From CAYWJA01 sp964458485 (GTDB lineage: Bacteria; Patescibacteriota; Gracilibacteria; UM-FILTER-43-11), in contig CAYWJA010000007.1 in the NCBI GenBank assembly GCA_964458485.1, forward strand, positions 1-58,272: a stretch of 58,272 bases of DNA, in the 5' to 3' direction. A program made the position numbers and the translations under genes. Each line of letters opens with the position of its first letter. Position 1 is the first letter of the stretch. Positions 1 through 9,278 of the stretch are shown here, in pieces. The notes below the pieces were generated by a model. That model was given only the letters and a program-made list of their open reading frames with translations. It was not told where the DNA came from and ran no database searches.

Positions 1-61
1 GACGTAGGAAAAATATATAATTCCAAACCCTACAATCCTACATCCTACAATCCTATATCCT
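1..61. repeat. TCCTACA-type hairpin spacer, first copy (cut by the window edge)
   Basis: Right part of the spacer that recurs before copies 2, 3, 4 and 7 of the paralogous array. It has an AT-rich centre (ATATATAATTCC) followed by degenerate repeats of TCCTACA that run directly into the ATG of the next gene. The left TGTAGGA arm is mostly outside the window. Confidence 0.85.
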
Positions 62-1696
62 ATGAATTGCACCCAATGCAAATCATCATTTGAAATAAAC
101 CTCCAGGATCGTCAATTTTTGGATAACCTAAAAATTCCATACCCAAAAAAGTGCCCAACTTGCCGTAAAAAACTACGCCTGGCCCATTGGCCATATGGCA
201 TTTTACAAAAAAGAAAATGTGATTTTAGCGGTGAAACAATTGTCTCAACTTATCCACCTGGTGCGCGTTTTCCGGTTTATAAAAAAGAACATTGGTTTTC
301 TGACAAATGGGAGCCGCCGCAGCAAGAGATTGACTGGAATCGTTCGTTTTTTGATCAGCTTTATGAATTGCAATGCAAAACTCCGCATTTTCATCAGCTC
401 GGCAAACAAAATACAAACTGCGATTATGCAGATGATGTTTGGGAATCTAAAAACGCATATATGAGTCGCAGTATGGCAGGAGTTGAAGATGTTTATTATG
501 TTTATAGGATTCTTTACTCAAAAAATTGTGTCGATATTACATATGCTTATGAACTAGAACAATGTTATGAATGCACTTATTGTTTTAAGTGTTATAATTT
601 AAAATTTGCTCTAAATTGTAGAGAATGTAGTGATTCATCTTTTCTGTATGATTGCCATGGATGTAGGAATTGTTTTATGTGTTGGAACTTAAGAAATAAA
701 GAATACTGTATTTTAAATAAGGAATATTCAAAAGAAGAATATTACGAAAAAATAAAAGAATTAAAATTAAATTCCAGAAAATTTTTACATGAACTAAGAA
801 TACAATTTAATAAGCATATCCGGGATGATGCATTTCATAAGGAAAATTTGAATTTAAATAACCAGAATTGTACTGGAAATTATAATTTAAATTGTAAAAA
901 TTGTGATGATGCATATTTTTTAGAATATGGCGAAGATTGCAGACATGTAATGCGCGCTCCTTATATTAAAAATACAATGGATGTATGTGGTTTGCTTCGA
1001 GCAGAACTTTGCTATGAAATTTGTCAGTCGACAGATTTACACAACGTACAATTTGCATCATTTTCAGTAGATTGTAACGACAGTCAATATATTGATCAAT
1101 GTTTTAATGGCAATAATCTCTTTGGATGCGTAGGGTTAAAACGTAAAAAATACTGCATTTTAAATAAACAATACTCAAAAGAAGAATATAAGGAGTTAAG
1201 AGATAGAATTATAAAAAAAATGAAAAAAGATGAAGAATATGGCGGATTTTTTCCATATAAATTTGCTTACAATGGTTATAATTTATCTCTTGGTATGATG
1301 TATTATCCAGAAAGCCTAGATGATGCAATGGCCAATGGAAGTTATTTAGAAAAAGAGCCTAAAAGCAGCCATGATGGCATCGATGCCAACACATTGCCAG
1401 ACGATTCAAGTCAGATTTCAGATGATTTGATAGGCAAACCAATTGTATGCAAGGAAACAAAGAAAACTTTTAATTTAATTAAGCAAGAATTAGATTTTTA
1501 TCGTTCACATAATTTACCACTGCCTGATTTGTATCCAGAAAAAAGAAATGAATTAAGATTTATACAGCTAGCCCCTTTGCAATCCATAAAAATAAAGTGT
1601 TTTAAATGCTCAAAAGATATTGTTACCTACTTCCCATATGATTGGGAATATGAGAAGATTTTGTGTGAGGAATGTTATCTTGAAACTGTTTACTAG
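62..1696 (+). CDS. Zinc-ribbon-capped Cys-rich repeat protein, paralogue 1
   Basis: A 544-residue protein of unknown function, and the first of nine paralogues here. The N-terminal ribbon has Cys3/Cys6 and a CPTC at 31-34. The next ribbon is degenerate: CDFSG near residue 53 is kept, but the partner pair reads KKEH. The centre carries about 20-residue units rich in Cys, Asn, Tyr and Asp (NCKNC, DCHGCRNC). Two homologous signatures, NKEYSKEEYYEK (about 220) and NKQYSKEEYKEL (about 370), end the two halves. The C-terminal module keeps CFKC and CEEC near 514 and 535; the ribbon before it has lost its ligands (CKET, YPEK). There is no signal peptide or membrane segment, so it is probably cytoplasmic. 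I recall similar proteins in CPR genomes with unreliable family names; no function can be assigned. The ATG follows the hairpin spacer directly, with no Shine-Dalgarno sequence. Confidence 0.9.
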   Translation: MNCTQCKSSFEINLQDRQFLDNLKIPYPKKCPTCRKKLRLAHWPYGILQKRKCDFSGETIVSTYPPGARFPVYKKEHWFSDKWEPPQQEIDWNRSFFDQLYELQCKTPHFHQLGKQNTNCDYADDVWESKNAYMSRSMAGVEDVYYVYRILYSKNCVDITYAYELEQCYECTYCFKCYNLKFALNCRECSDSSFLYDCHGCRNCFMCWNLRNKEYCILNKEYSKEEYYEKIKELKLNSRKFLHELRIQFNKHIRDDAFHKENLNLNNQNCTGNYNLNCKNCDDAYFLEYGEDCRHVMRAPYIKNTMDVCGLLRAELCYEICQSTDLHNVQFASFSVDCNDSQYIDQCFNGNNLFGCVGLKRKKYCILNKQYSKEEYKELRDRIIKKMKKDEEYGGFFPYKFAYNGYNLSLGMMYYPESLDDAMANGSYLEKEPKSSHDGIDANTLPDDSSQISDDLIGKPIVCKETKKTFNLIKQELDFYRSHNLPLPDLYPEKRNELRFIQLAPLQSIKIKCFKCSKDIVTYFPYDWEYEKILCEECYLETVY

Positions 1697-1781
1697 GCCT
1701 GTAGGATTGTAGGAATGTAGGATGTAGGAAAAATATATAATTCCAAATCCTACAACCCTACATCCTACAACCCTACATCCT
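1697..1781. repeat. TCCTACA-type inverted repeat spacer
   Basis: The left arm has degenerate TGTAGGA units, then an AT-rich loop, then TCCTACA units that are its reverse complement. It starts at the stop codon of copy 1 and ends at the ATG of copy 2. It is almost identical to the spacer at 3417-3501. Confidence 0.9.
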
Positions 1782-3416
1782 ATGAATTGTAAACAATGCA
1801 AATCATCGTTTGAAATTTCACCAGAAGATGAGAAGTTATACAAAAAATTCGACCATGAACCGACTGGTTTTTGTTTTGATTGCGATCAACAGAATCGTCT
1901 TTGTTATCGTAACGAAAGAATGTTGTATCATAGAAAGTGCGATTTTAGTGGAGAAAATATAATCTCTATATATTCACCGGATAAGCCATACAAAGTTTAC
2001 AAAAATGATATTTGGTATGGTGACGATTGGGATGCGCTGGGATACTCCCGTGATTTTGATTTCAAAAGACCATTTTTTGAACAGCTAAAGGATTTGCAAC
2101 GCGAAGTACCAAGGGTCGCCATTATTCAGGTTAATTGCGAAAACAGTGATTACTGCAATATGTGTTTTGGTAATAAAAACAGTTATCTGGTTTTTGGCGG
2201 GGATTTAAACGAAAATGTTCTTTATGGAACACTAAATATGCGAAATATCGATTCCGTTGATCTGGATTTCAGCAATGATAATGAGTTGTGTTATTACTTG
2301 GGGGATTCAATAGGATGCTATGGAAGTTGGTTCACATTTGATTCAAAAAATTGTAAGAATTGTTACTTTATATCTGACTGCTCAAGTTGTAATGATTGTT
2401 TTTTATGCACAAGCCTTTCAAGTAAATCATACTGCATAATGAATCAGCAGTATTCAAAAGAAGAGTATCTGAAAAAGAAAAAAGAAATATTGAATGGATC
2501 CTATAGAAATCAGCAGATGTTATGGCGAAAATTTTTAGAATTACTAAAAATCCGCATTGTAAAACATTCTCATATAATTAACTGCCAAAATTCTTCTGGT
2601 GATTATTTGAAAAACTGTAAAAATTGTCATAACTGCTATGACCTATCGAATAGCGAGGATATGCGTAATATAGTTTTCGCAAGCAGAGCCAAAGATTGTT
2701 TTAATTGCAGCTTAATGGGTGATGGAAGTGAATTTTGTTATAATTTAGTTGCTACAATGGGCAGTAAATTTCTTTACAATTCATATTTTATATTTGAGTC
2801 CTCAAATGTAGAGTATAGTGAGCAGATATACAACAGTCATGACATTTTTGGATGCATAGGATTGAGACATAAAAAATACTGCATATTTAATAAACAATAC
2901 TCCAAAGAAGAATATAAGGAATTAAGATTAAAGATTATTGATCATATGAAGTCAAATGGTGAGTGGGGGCAGTTTTTCCCTAAAGATTTTTCCTGTTTTA
3001 GCTATAATGAATCCACTTCTCAGCAGTATTATCCTAAAACAAAAGAGCAGGCGATAAGTCAGGGATTTAAATGGATGGATGAAAAGAAGAAGAATCACAA
3101 GCTTCAGTCATATGAAATCCCAGATAATATCAAAGATGTTGATAATATAATTCTTCAGGAAGTTTTAGTCTGTACGGATTGTAAGAAAAATTATAAGATA
3201 GTGTAGCAAGAATTACAATTTTATCACCAAAGCAACATATCAATCCCACGCATTTGCTCCGAATGCCGGCATCGGGATCGGATGAATTTGAGGAATCCTA
3301 AAAAGTTATGGGATAGCAAGTGCCAAAAATGTAATGTCAGTATAAAAACCACATATGCACCCGATCATCCGGAGAAAGTGTTATGCGGGAAGTGTTATCT
3401 TGAAACTGTTTACTAG
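1782..3416 (+). pseudogene. Cys-rich repeat protein paralogue 2, interrupted by an amber codon
   Basis: The frame is open from 1782 to a TAG at 3204-3206 (474 residues). It then continues in the same frame to a second TAG at 3414-3416. The downstream part carries the expected C-terminus: QELQFYHQSN, the CSEC pair, RNPKKLWDSKC, CQKC and CGKC, ending LETVY. Other copies have Glu, Lys, Thr, Pro or Asp at the TAG position, so one base change such as GAG to TAG explains it. Restored, the protein would be 544 residues, the family length. Both N-terminal ribbon pairs (CKQC, CFDC) are intact, and the third ribbon is complete across the stop (CTDC, CSEC). It may be a recent pseudogene, a 474-residue truncated product, or a read-through gene; the intact downstream frame argues for a very recent event. 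Confidence 0.85.
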
Positions 3417-3501
3417 GCCTGTAGGATTGTAGGAATGTAGGATGTAGGAAAAATATATAATTCCAAATCCTACAACCCTACATCCTACAATCCTACATCC
3501 T
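3417..3501. repeat. TCCTACA-type inverted repeat spacer
   Basis: Same structure as 1697-1781 and nearly identical in sequence, including the GCCTGTAGGATTGTAGG start just after the stop codon. The end of copy 2 and the start of copy 3 also match their counterparts, so the homologous block extends into the genes. Confidence 0.9.
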
Positions 3502-5136
3502 ATGAATTGTACCCAATGCAAATCACCGTTTCAAATTGCAAATAATGCAAAAGCCCTGCATAAAAAATTAAATATGCCGGAATCTTCAATGTGTCCGGAT
3601 TGTATTTTGCAGCGCAAATTGGCATTTAGAAATGAAAGATCGCTTTACCAAAGCAAATGTGATCTTACAGGTAAAAAGACCATTTCTATGTATCGCCCAG
3701 GCGCTGGTTATACAGTTTATGATCCGGATGTATGGTGGGGAGATAAATGGAAAGCGCTAGATTATGGTAAGGAATTTGATTTTAACCAGCCATTCTTCGA
3801 TCAATTTAATGAATTATTTAAGAAGGTTCCTAAATGTAATTTATATAATTTTGACCATGAAAATAGTGATTATTGCAATGTGACTTGCCACAATAAAAAT
3901 TGTTATCTTATTTTTGGCAGTTGGTTTGATGAAAATTGTATGTATGGCAATACGCTAATTCATTCTCATAACTGTATTGATAATTTTATTATTGAGAAAT
4001 GTGAATATTGCTATGAGCTTATAGATTGTAATGGTTGCTATGAGTTATTTTTTAGTCAGTTATGTGAGAATTGTTCAGAGTCTCTATTTTTATATAATTG
4101 CCGTAATTGTAAAAATTGTATCGGATGTACCAATTTAATTGATAAGGAAAATTATCTTTTTAACGAAAAATCTACAAAAGAAGAAATTGGTAAAATCAAA
4201 AAAGAGTTAAATAGAAAGTCTATAAATGAATTAAAAGAAAAATTTGACAAAATTAAAAAGGAATCCATACATAAATTCATGACAGGTGTTAATAATCAAG
4301 ATGTGACAGGTGATTTTGTATATAACTGCAAAACTGTACATGATTCATATGTTGTATATGACTGTGAAGATGTGTGTCATGGTTTTAGGGTTACTAAAAA
4401 CCAAAAAGACTCAATTTATATTATGGGATGCAGTGGTGGTGAGTTGATATATGATAGTCTAAATGCAGACTTTTGTCATAGATCCAATTTTCTTTTGAAT
4501 GGCGAACATAATTCTGATTGTTATTACTGTACAAATTGTTATAACTTAAAAAATTGCTTTGGGTGTGATGGATTGCGTCATAAAAAATATTGCATATTAA
4601 ATAAGCAGTATTCGAAAGAGGAATATGAAGAATTGCTTCCAAAAATAATTGAATACATGCAGTCGACTCGCGAATGGGGTCAATTTTTTCCAGTTGAAAT
4701 ATCTCCGTTTGCATATAACGAAACAGTTGCACAAGATTATTTTCCACTTATAAAAGAGGATGTGACATCAAAAGGTTGGGTGTGGTCAGATTATGAACAG
4801 GAAGTAAAAGCTGACAAAAGAATACCAGGCAGTCGTTTACCAGATAATATTAAAGATGTACCAGATGATATTTTGAATTGGGCCATTGAGTGTGAAGTGA
4901 CAGAAAAACCTTTTAAAATTGTAGAGCAGGAATTAAAATTCTATCGCAAATACAACCTTCCAGTCCCGCAATTGCATCCGGATCAGCGACATCTGGATAG
5001 AATGTTATTAAGAAATCCGATGAAATTATATGATCGTAAATGTATGAAGTGCCAGTCGGATATACGAACCACTTATGCGCCCAACCGGGAGGAGAAGGTG
5101 TATTGCGAGGAATGTTATCTTGAAACTGTTTACTAG
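3502..5136 (+). CDS. Zinc-ribbon-capped Cys-rich repeat protein, paralogue 3
   Basis: A 544-residue member. It keeps the first ribbon (CTQC, CPDC) and the last one (CMKC, CEEC). The second and third ribbons have lost pairs: CDLTG with DPDVW, and CEVTEKPF with HPDQRH. The half-signatures are NEKSTKEEIGKI (weak) and NKQYSKEEYEEL (strong). The last bases of the gene (GAATGTTATCTTGAAACTG) match copies 1 and 2. The ATG lies directly against the hairpin spacer. Its role is unknown. Confidence 0.9.
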   Translation: MNCTQCKSPFQIANNAKALHKKLNMPESSMCPDCILQRKLAFRNERSLYQSKCDLTGKKTISMYRPGAGYTVYDPDVWWGDKWKALDYGKEFDFNQPFFDQFNELFKKVPKCNLYNFDHENSDYCNVTCHNKNCYLIFGSWFDENCMYGNTLIHSHNCIDNFIIEKCEYCYELIDCNGCYELFFSQLCENCSESLFLYNCRNCKNCIGCTNLIDKENYLFNEKSTKEEIGKIKKELNRKSINELKEKFDKIKKESIHKFMTGVNNQDVTGDFVYNCKTVHDSYVVYDCEDVCHGFRVTKNQKDSIYIMGCSGGELIYDSLNADFCHRSNFLLNGEHNSDCYYCTNCYNLKNCFGCDGLRHKKYCILNKQYSKEEYEELLPKIIEYMQSTREWGQFFPVEISPFAYNETVAQDYFPLIKEDVTSKGWVWSDYEQEVKADKRIPGSRLPDNIKDVPDDILNWAIECEVTEKPFKIVEQELKFYRKYNLPVPQLHPDQRHLDRMLLRNPMKLYDRKCMKCQSDIRTTYAPNREEKVYCEECYLETVY

Positions 5137-5283
5137 GCCTGTAGGCTTGTAGGCATGTAGGGTGTCAATTTAGGATGTAGGAATGTAGGATGTAGGAATT
5201 TAAAAAGCCTACAAGCCTACAACCTACAAGCCTACAAACCTAATTAAGTACCTACAATCCTACATCCTACAATCCTACATCCT
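5137..5283. repeat. Long TCCTACA/GCCTACA double hairpin spacer
   Basis: An expanded version of the spacer. TGTAGG-type arms are followed by GCCTACAAGCC-type arms and then the usual TCCTACA arm before the ATG. It is nearly identical to 11840-11993, about 6.7 kb downstream, with only a few substitutions or small indels. Confidence 0.9.
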
Positions 5284-6951
5284 ATGAAGTGTACCCAATG
5301 TAAATCACAGTTTGAAATCATCCCAGACGACAAAGCCTTCTACAATAAGGTGAGTCCAATAATAGCCGGTAAAAAATACCAAATTCCGGAACCAACATTG
5401 TGTCCGGATTGTCGTATGCAGCGGAGAATGGCCTGGAGGAATGAGCGTAAGCTATATCGTCGCAAGTGCGACCTTACAGGAGATTCTATTATTTCCTGGA
5501 TTGCACCAGATAAACCCCACAAAGTGTATAAAAAGGATGCCTGGTGGAGTGATAAGTGGGATGCTCATAACTTCGGAAGGGATTTTGATTTTAATCGTCC
5601 ATTTTTTGATCAGCTAAATGATTTAATTAAAGAAGCTCCATGGCTTGATCTTTTGTATGATAAATCTATAAATAGTGAGTATGTAAATTTTTGCAATAAC
5701 AACAAGGATTGCTATTTAATATTTGCTACAAATGACAGTGAAAATTGTTATTACTGTAGTGCTATGTGGGGCTGTAAAGATACAGTAGAATGTTTTCAGG
5801 CATTTAATTGCGAGTTATGCTATGGATGTTTAGATGTGAGTAGTTGCTATAATTGCAAATATTGCAAAAATTGTGATAATTCATCGGAATGTATATTTTG
5901 TGAAAACTGTAGAGGCTGCAAAAATTGTTTTGGATGCGTGAACCTTGTTGGTAAAGAATATTATTTTATGAATGAACAGCTTTCAAAAGAAGATTATGAA
6001 ACTCGTATCAGGAATTTGAAATTAGATTCTTATGAACGTGTGCAGGAAGCGCGTGAGTTTTTTAATAAACACCGTCTTAAATTTCCTATGCGTTTTGCTC
6101 AAGTCGTGAATTGTGAAAATTGCACAGGAGACGTTATAAGGAATTGTAAAAATTCCAAAGAAACTTTTGATACCAATGGAGCAGAAGACTGTAAATTTGT
6201 AATGCTTAGCGATAAGCCGACTAAAGATTGTTATGATTCACATGGGCTTCAGGGGTCTGAATTAATTTATGAGACGGTTGTTGCCGGTGTACCAGCAACA
6301 AACATAACTTTTTCATCATATATATGGATAAATGCACATAATGTTCAATATTCCATACTATGCCCCGGTGCTCAAAATTGCTTTGGATGTGTTGGCCTGC
6401 ATAAAGGTAAATATTGCATATTAAATAAACAGTATTCGAAAGAGGAATATGAAAAATTAGTTCCAAAAATTATAGAACACATGCAGTCAACAAAGGAGTG
6501 GGGGGAGTTTTTTCCAATTAACTTATCACCATTCGATTACAACGAAACGATTGCACAGGATTATTTTCCATTAACCGAAGATGAAGTTAAAAAGCACGGT
6601 TGGCGATGGCGTAAAAAAGAGAAAAAGGAATATCAACCGTCAAATTATCAAATACCGGATAGTCTCAAGGATGTATCTGCTGATATATGCGGTAAAATAC
6701 TCGGATGCAAAGAATGCTCCCGAAATTATAAAGTTATTCCAAAGGAATTGCAGTTTTACAAAAATCATAATATTCCCATTCCTCAAACATGTTCAGATTG
6801 CAGGATTAAAATTTTACTGAATATGCGCAATCCAAAAAGGCTCTGGGAAAGAGAATGTGATAAATGTGCATCCGAGATCAAAACCACTTACTCACCTGAT
6901 CGACCAGAGAAGGTGTATTGTGAGGAATGTTACCTGTCCGACGTATACTGA
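5284..6951 (+). CDS. Zinc-ribbon-capped Cys-rich repeat protein, paralogue 4
   Basis: A 555-residue member. An insertion (about residues 22-33, SPIIAGKKYQ) lengthens the loop between the two Cys pairs of the first ribbon (CTQC, CPDC). The second ribbon is degenerate (CDLTG, KKDAW). The third (CKEC, CSDC) and fourth (CDKC, CEEC) have all four Cys. The middle has the densest Cys run of the array, including YNCKYCKNCDN and CENCRGCKNCFGC. Both half-signatures are present (NEQLSKEDYETR, NKQYSKEEYEKL). The C-terminus is LSDVY rather than LETVY, and no hairpin spacer follows it. The function is unknown. Confidence 0.9.
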   Translation: MKCTQCKSQFEIIPDDKAFYNKVSPIIAGKKYQIPEPTLCPDCRMQRRMAWRNERKLYRRKCDLTGDSIISWIAPDKPHKVYKKDAWWSDKWDAHNFGRDFDFNRPFFDQLNDLIKEAPWLDLLYDKSINSEYVNFCNNNKDCYLIFATNDSENCYYCSAMWGCKDTVECFQAFNCELCYGCLDVSSCYNCKYCKNCDNSSECIFCENCRGCKNCFGCVNLVGKEYYFMNEQLSKEDYETRIRNLKLDSYERVQEAREFFNKHRLKFPMRFAQVVNCENCTGDVIRNCKNSKETFDTNGAEDCKFVMLSDKPTKDCYDSHGLQGSELIYETVVAGVPATNITFSSYIWINAHNVQYSILCPGAQNCFGCVGLHKGKYCILNKQYSKEEYEKLVPKIIEHMQSTKEWGEFFPINLSPFDYNETIAQDYFPLTEDEVKKHGWRWRKKEKKEYQPSNYQIPDSLKDVSADICGKILGCKECSRNYKVIPKELQFYKNHNIPIPQTCSDCRIKILLNMRNPKRLWERECDKCASEIKTTYSPDRPEKVYCEECYLSDVY

Positions 6952-6985
6952 ACAAGGTGAAGTAGTAGGCGGATTTGAAGGAAAT

Positions 6986-7537
6986 TTACTGATTTAAATC
7001 AAAACCAATTTTTCTTTGGCTATTCGAAGGAGTCATAAGTTTTTTAATTGCATTCCACACTTTTTTGAACTCATGGTCATTTTTTTGTGAGTGCTTTAGT
7101 ATGAAAGATCTTAATTCTTTCATTTCTTTAGAAAGCTCTTTGTGTGTACTTAATACATGACGTAATTTCACAAAAGCTCTCATAATCTCAATATTTACTG
7201 AAACAGCTTGTGGGCTACGCAGTACGCTAGAGAGCATGGCTACGCCCTGTTCGGTAAAAGCGTAGGGTAATTTTCTTCTCCCACCCCATGAACTTGAAGT
7301 CGCAAATTGCGACTTCAAAGTTTGCCATTCATCTTTTGTTAATTGAAAAGCAAAATCTTCAGGGAAACGATCTATATTTCTGTATGCTTGTTCATTAAGG
7401 CGTTTAGTTAAAACTCCGTAAAGAATAGCTAAATCTTCATCCAGCATTACTCTTTGCCCGCGAATGAAATAAATATATTCATTAATGTTATCCATATTTA
7501 TAATGAGCTTTTTTTTCATATAAATGTTTATAAGCAT
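6986..7537 (-). CDS. ORF6N-domain DNA-binding protein (copy 1)
   Basis: A 183-residue protein with a typical ORF6N domain: IRGQRVMLDEDLAILYGV near residue 25, RFPEDFAFQLTKDEW near 60, then LPYAFTEQGVAMLSSVLRS and IEIMRAFVKLR. The family is phage- and virus-associated and is thought to bind DNA; its targets are generally unknown. The C-terminal part (KELSKEMKELRSFI) is probably helical. A second in-frame ATG at 7519 is a possible start. The gene is divergent from paralogue 5. Its promoter carries an SOS-type box in the spacer and a second long palindrome downstream of the -10. A 25-base perfect palindrome lies inside the coding sequence at 7294-7318. Confidence 0.88.
   Translation of the reverse strand: MLINIYMKKKLIINMDNINEYIYFIRGQRVMLDEDLAILYGVLTKRLNEQAYRNIDRFPEDFAFQLTKDEWQTLKSQFATSSSWGGRRKLPYAFTEQGVAMLSSVLRSPQAVSVNIEIMRAFVKLRHVLSTHKELSKEMKELRSFILKHSQKNDHEFKKVWNAIKKLMTPSNSQRKIGFDLNQ
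7294..7318. repeat. Perfect palindrome inside ORF6N copy 1
   Basis: The arms are TTGAAGTCGCAA and TTGCGACTTCAA around a single central A. It encodes the LKSQFATS segment. Homologous codons in the other ORF6N genes also form perfect palindromes, of different sequence. Confidence 0.95.
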
Positions 7538-7541
7538 TATT

Positions 7542-7566
7542 TTTAAGTCACAAATTGTGACTTAAA
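7542..7566. promoter_or_regulatory. Palindromic candidate operator in the ORF6N copy 1 leader
   Basis: Twelve-base arms (TTTAAGTCACAA and its complement) flank a central A, just downstream of the expected transcription start of the minus-strand gene. The core resembles the palindromes inside the ORF6N coding regions, so it may be the autoregulatory site of the ORF6N protein. This is inference. Confidence 0.6.
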
Positions 7567-7580
7567 GTTTTTAGACATTA

Positions 7581-7609
7581 ATTATAGTAAACATTTGTTC
7601 ACTAATCAA
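7581..7609 (-). promoter_or_regulatory. ORF6N promoter with SOS-type (LexA) box in the spacer
   Basis: On the minus strand: TTGATT (7604-7609), a 17-base spacer, then TATAAT (7581-7586). The 20-base near-palindrome at 7585-7604 (plus-strand TAGTAAAC, ATTT, GTTCACTA) fills the spacer. The core AAAC-N4-GTTC matches the GAAC-N4-GTTC LexA boxes of Gram-positive type with one mismatch. Confidence 0.75.
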
Positions 7610-7623
7610 GTTAATTTTTTATT

Positions 7624-7631
7624 GGTATAAT
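7624..7631 (+). promoter_or_regulatory. Extended -10 promoter of paralogue 5
   Basis: TGG then TATAAT at 7626-7631. Only six bases separate the -10 box from the ATG at 7638, so the mRNA should be leaderless. No good -35 is seen. The upstream SOS-type box ends about 22 bases before the -10. Confidence 0.65.
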
Positions 7632-7637
7632 TAAAAT

Positions 7638-9278
7638 ATGAAGATTTGTAAACAATGTGGCCAAAGATTCCAAGTCGCCCCTGAAGATCTAGATTTTTAT
7701 AAAAAAATGGGCGTATTAGAACCGACACTATGCCCAACATGTCGACATCAGAATCGATTAGCATGGCGCAATGAAAGAGTTTTATATATCCGTACATGCG
7801 ATAAATGTAGTAAAAGGATTGTAGCATTGTATCCAGAACAAACAATATTCCCAGTTTACTGTAATGATTGTTGGTGGGAGGATTCCTGGGATTCTATGGA
7901 TTTTGGAATGGATTATAATTTAAACGAATCCTTTTTTACACAATATAAAAAATTACAGTCAAAAGTCCCTCGGCTTGCATTACATCAAAAAGCTGCAGAA
8001 AATAGTGAATATACTAATCATAGCGAGCAATTAAAAAATTGCTATTTAACTATCGACACTGCTTATTCCGAAAATATTTATTATTGCAATCTGATCGGGA
8101 ATTGCCACGACCTTATTGATTGTTATCAGATGGAAAAAGCAAATTTATGCTATGAGAGCCTCTATTCTTTTAAATCATATAACTGTATTTATATTTTTCT
8201 TTCAGATAATTGTCGTGATTCAGCATTTTTATATGATTGCATTGGCTGTTCACATTGTTTTATGTGTTCAAATTTGAGACAAAAAAAGTATTATGCATTT
8301 AATAAAAAATACTCAAAAGAGGAGTATGAAAGTCTGATGGAGGAAATCGACTTAGGGTCTTTTCGGAAATTTACAAAATATAAAAATGAATATTTAAAAA
8401 TGCTTCAAACAAAAGCAATAGTTAAATATCAAAATCTTGTAAATTGTGAAAATTGCTCAGGAGATATGTTGCATAATTGCAAAGATGTGACTTATTCATT
8501 CGGGATGAATAATGCACAAGACTGTAAATATTCAATTATTAATTGGTATATTAAAGACTCTTATGATGCATTTGAATCTGCATTTGACTGTGAGCTTCAA
8601 TATAATACTCATGGTTGCAATCGAGGAAAACGAATAATCGTTGGCCATGTTTCTTATGATGTAGATAATGTTTCTTACGTTGATACCTGTCATAATAGCA
8701 CCGATCTATTTGGCTGCATTGGCTTGCGACATAAAAAATACTGCATATTAAATAAAGAGTATTCAAAAGAGGAATATGAGGACTTGAAAATAAAAATTAT
8801 CGCACATCTAAATCAAGCTGGTGGTTATGGACAATTTTTTCCTATACCCATTTCTCCTTATCCCTACAACGACACAGTTGCCCAGGAAGATTTTTCGCTT
8901 ACAAAAGAGCAAGCTTTAGAGAAAAAGTATCGCTGGAAAGACAGTAATAATAAAAATAGTAAAGTTACAGATTATCGAACTTCTGATAACATTAAAGATA
9001 TATCAGAAAATATTACGAATGAAGTTTTAACATGTGCATCATGTAGTAAAAATTATCGGGTTATTACACAGGAACTCAAAATCTATCAACAAATGACGCT
9101 TCCTATTCCACATAAATGTCCAGATTGCAGATATGTAGAGCGCGTTAAGTTACGCCCCCCACGGAAACTATTTGATCGCAAGTGCTATAAATGTGCATTA
9201 GATATCAAAACCACTTACTCACCTGACCGGCCTGAGAAGGTGCTATGCGAGAAGTGTTATTTAAAGGAAGTTTATTAA
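7638..9278 (+). CDS. Zinc-ribbon-capped Cys-rich repeat protein, paralogue 5
   Basis: A 546-residue member in which all four terminal ribbons keep all four Cys: CKQC/CPTC, CDKC/CNDC, CASC/CPDC and CYKC/CEKC. It is the most complete copy and may be closest to the ancestral form. The half-signatures are NKKYSKEEYESL and NKEYSKEEYEDL. It lacks a TCCTACA spacer. Instead it is divergent from an ORF6N gene, with a leaderless extended -10 promoter. Its end overlaps the next, minus-strand ORF6N gene by four bases. The function is unknown. Confidence 0.92.
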   Translation: MKICKQCGQRFQVAPEDLDFYKKMGVLEPTLCPTCRHQNRLAWRNERVLYIRTCDKCSKRIVALYPEQTIFPVYCNDCWWEDSWDSMDFGMDYNLNESFFTQYKKLQSKVPRLALHQKAAENSEYTNHSEQLKNCYLTIDTAYSENIYYCNLIGNCHDLIDCYQMEKANLCYESLYSFKSYNCIYIFLSDNCRDSAFLYDCIGCSHCFMCSNLRQKKYYAFNKKYSKEEYESLMEEIDLGSFRKFTKYKNEYLKMLQTKAIVKYQNLVNCENCSGDMLHNCKDVTYSFGMNNAQDCKYSIINWYIKDSYDAFESAFDCELQYNTHGCNRGKRIIVGHVSYDVDNVSYVDTCHNSTDLFGCIGLRHKKYCILNKEYSKEEYEDLKIKIIAHLNQAGGYGQFFPIPISPYPYNDTVAQEDFSLTKEQALEKKYRWKDSNNKNSKVTDYRTSDNIKDISENITNEVLTCASCSKNYRVITQELKIYQQMTLPIPHKCPDCRYVERVKLRPPRKLFDRKCYKCALDIKTTYSPDRPEKVLCEKCYLKEVY

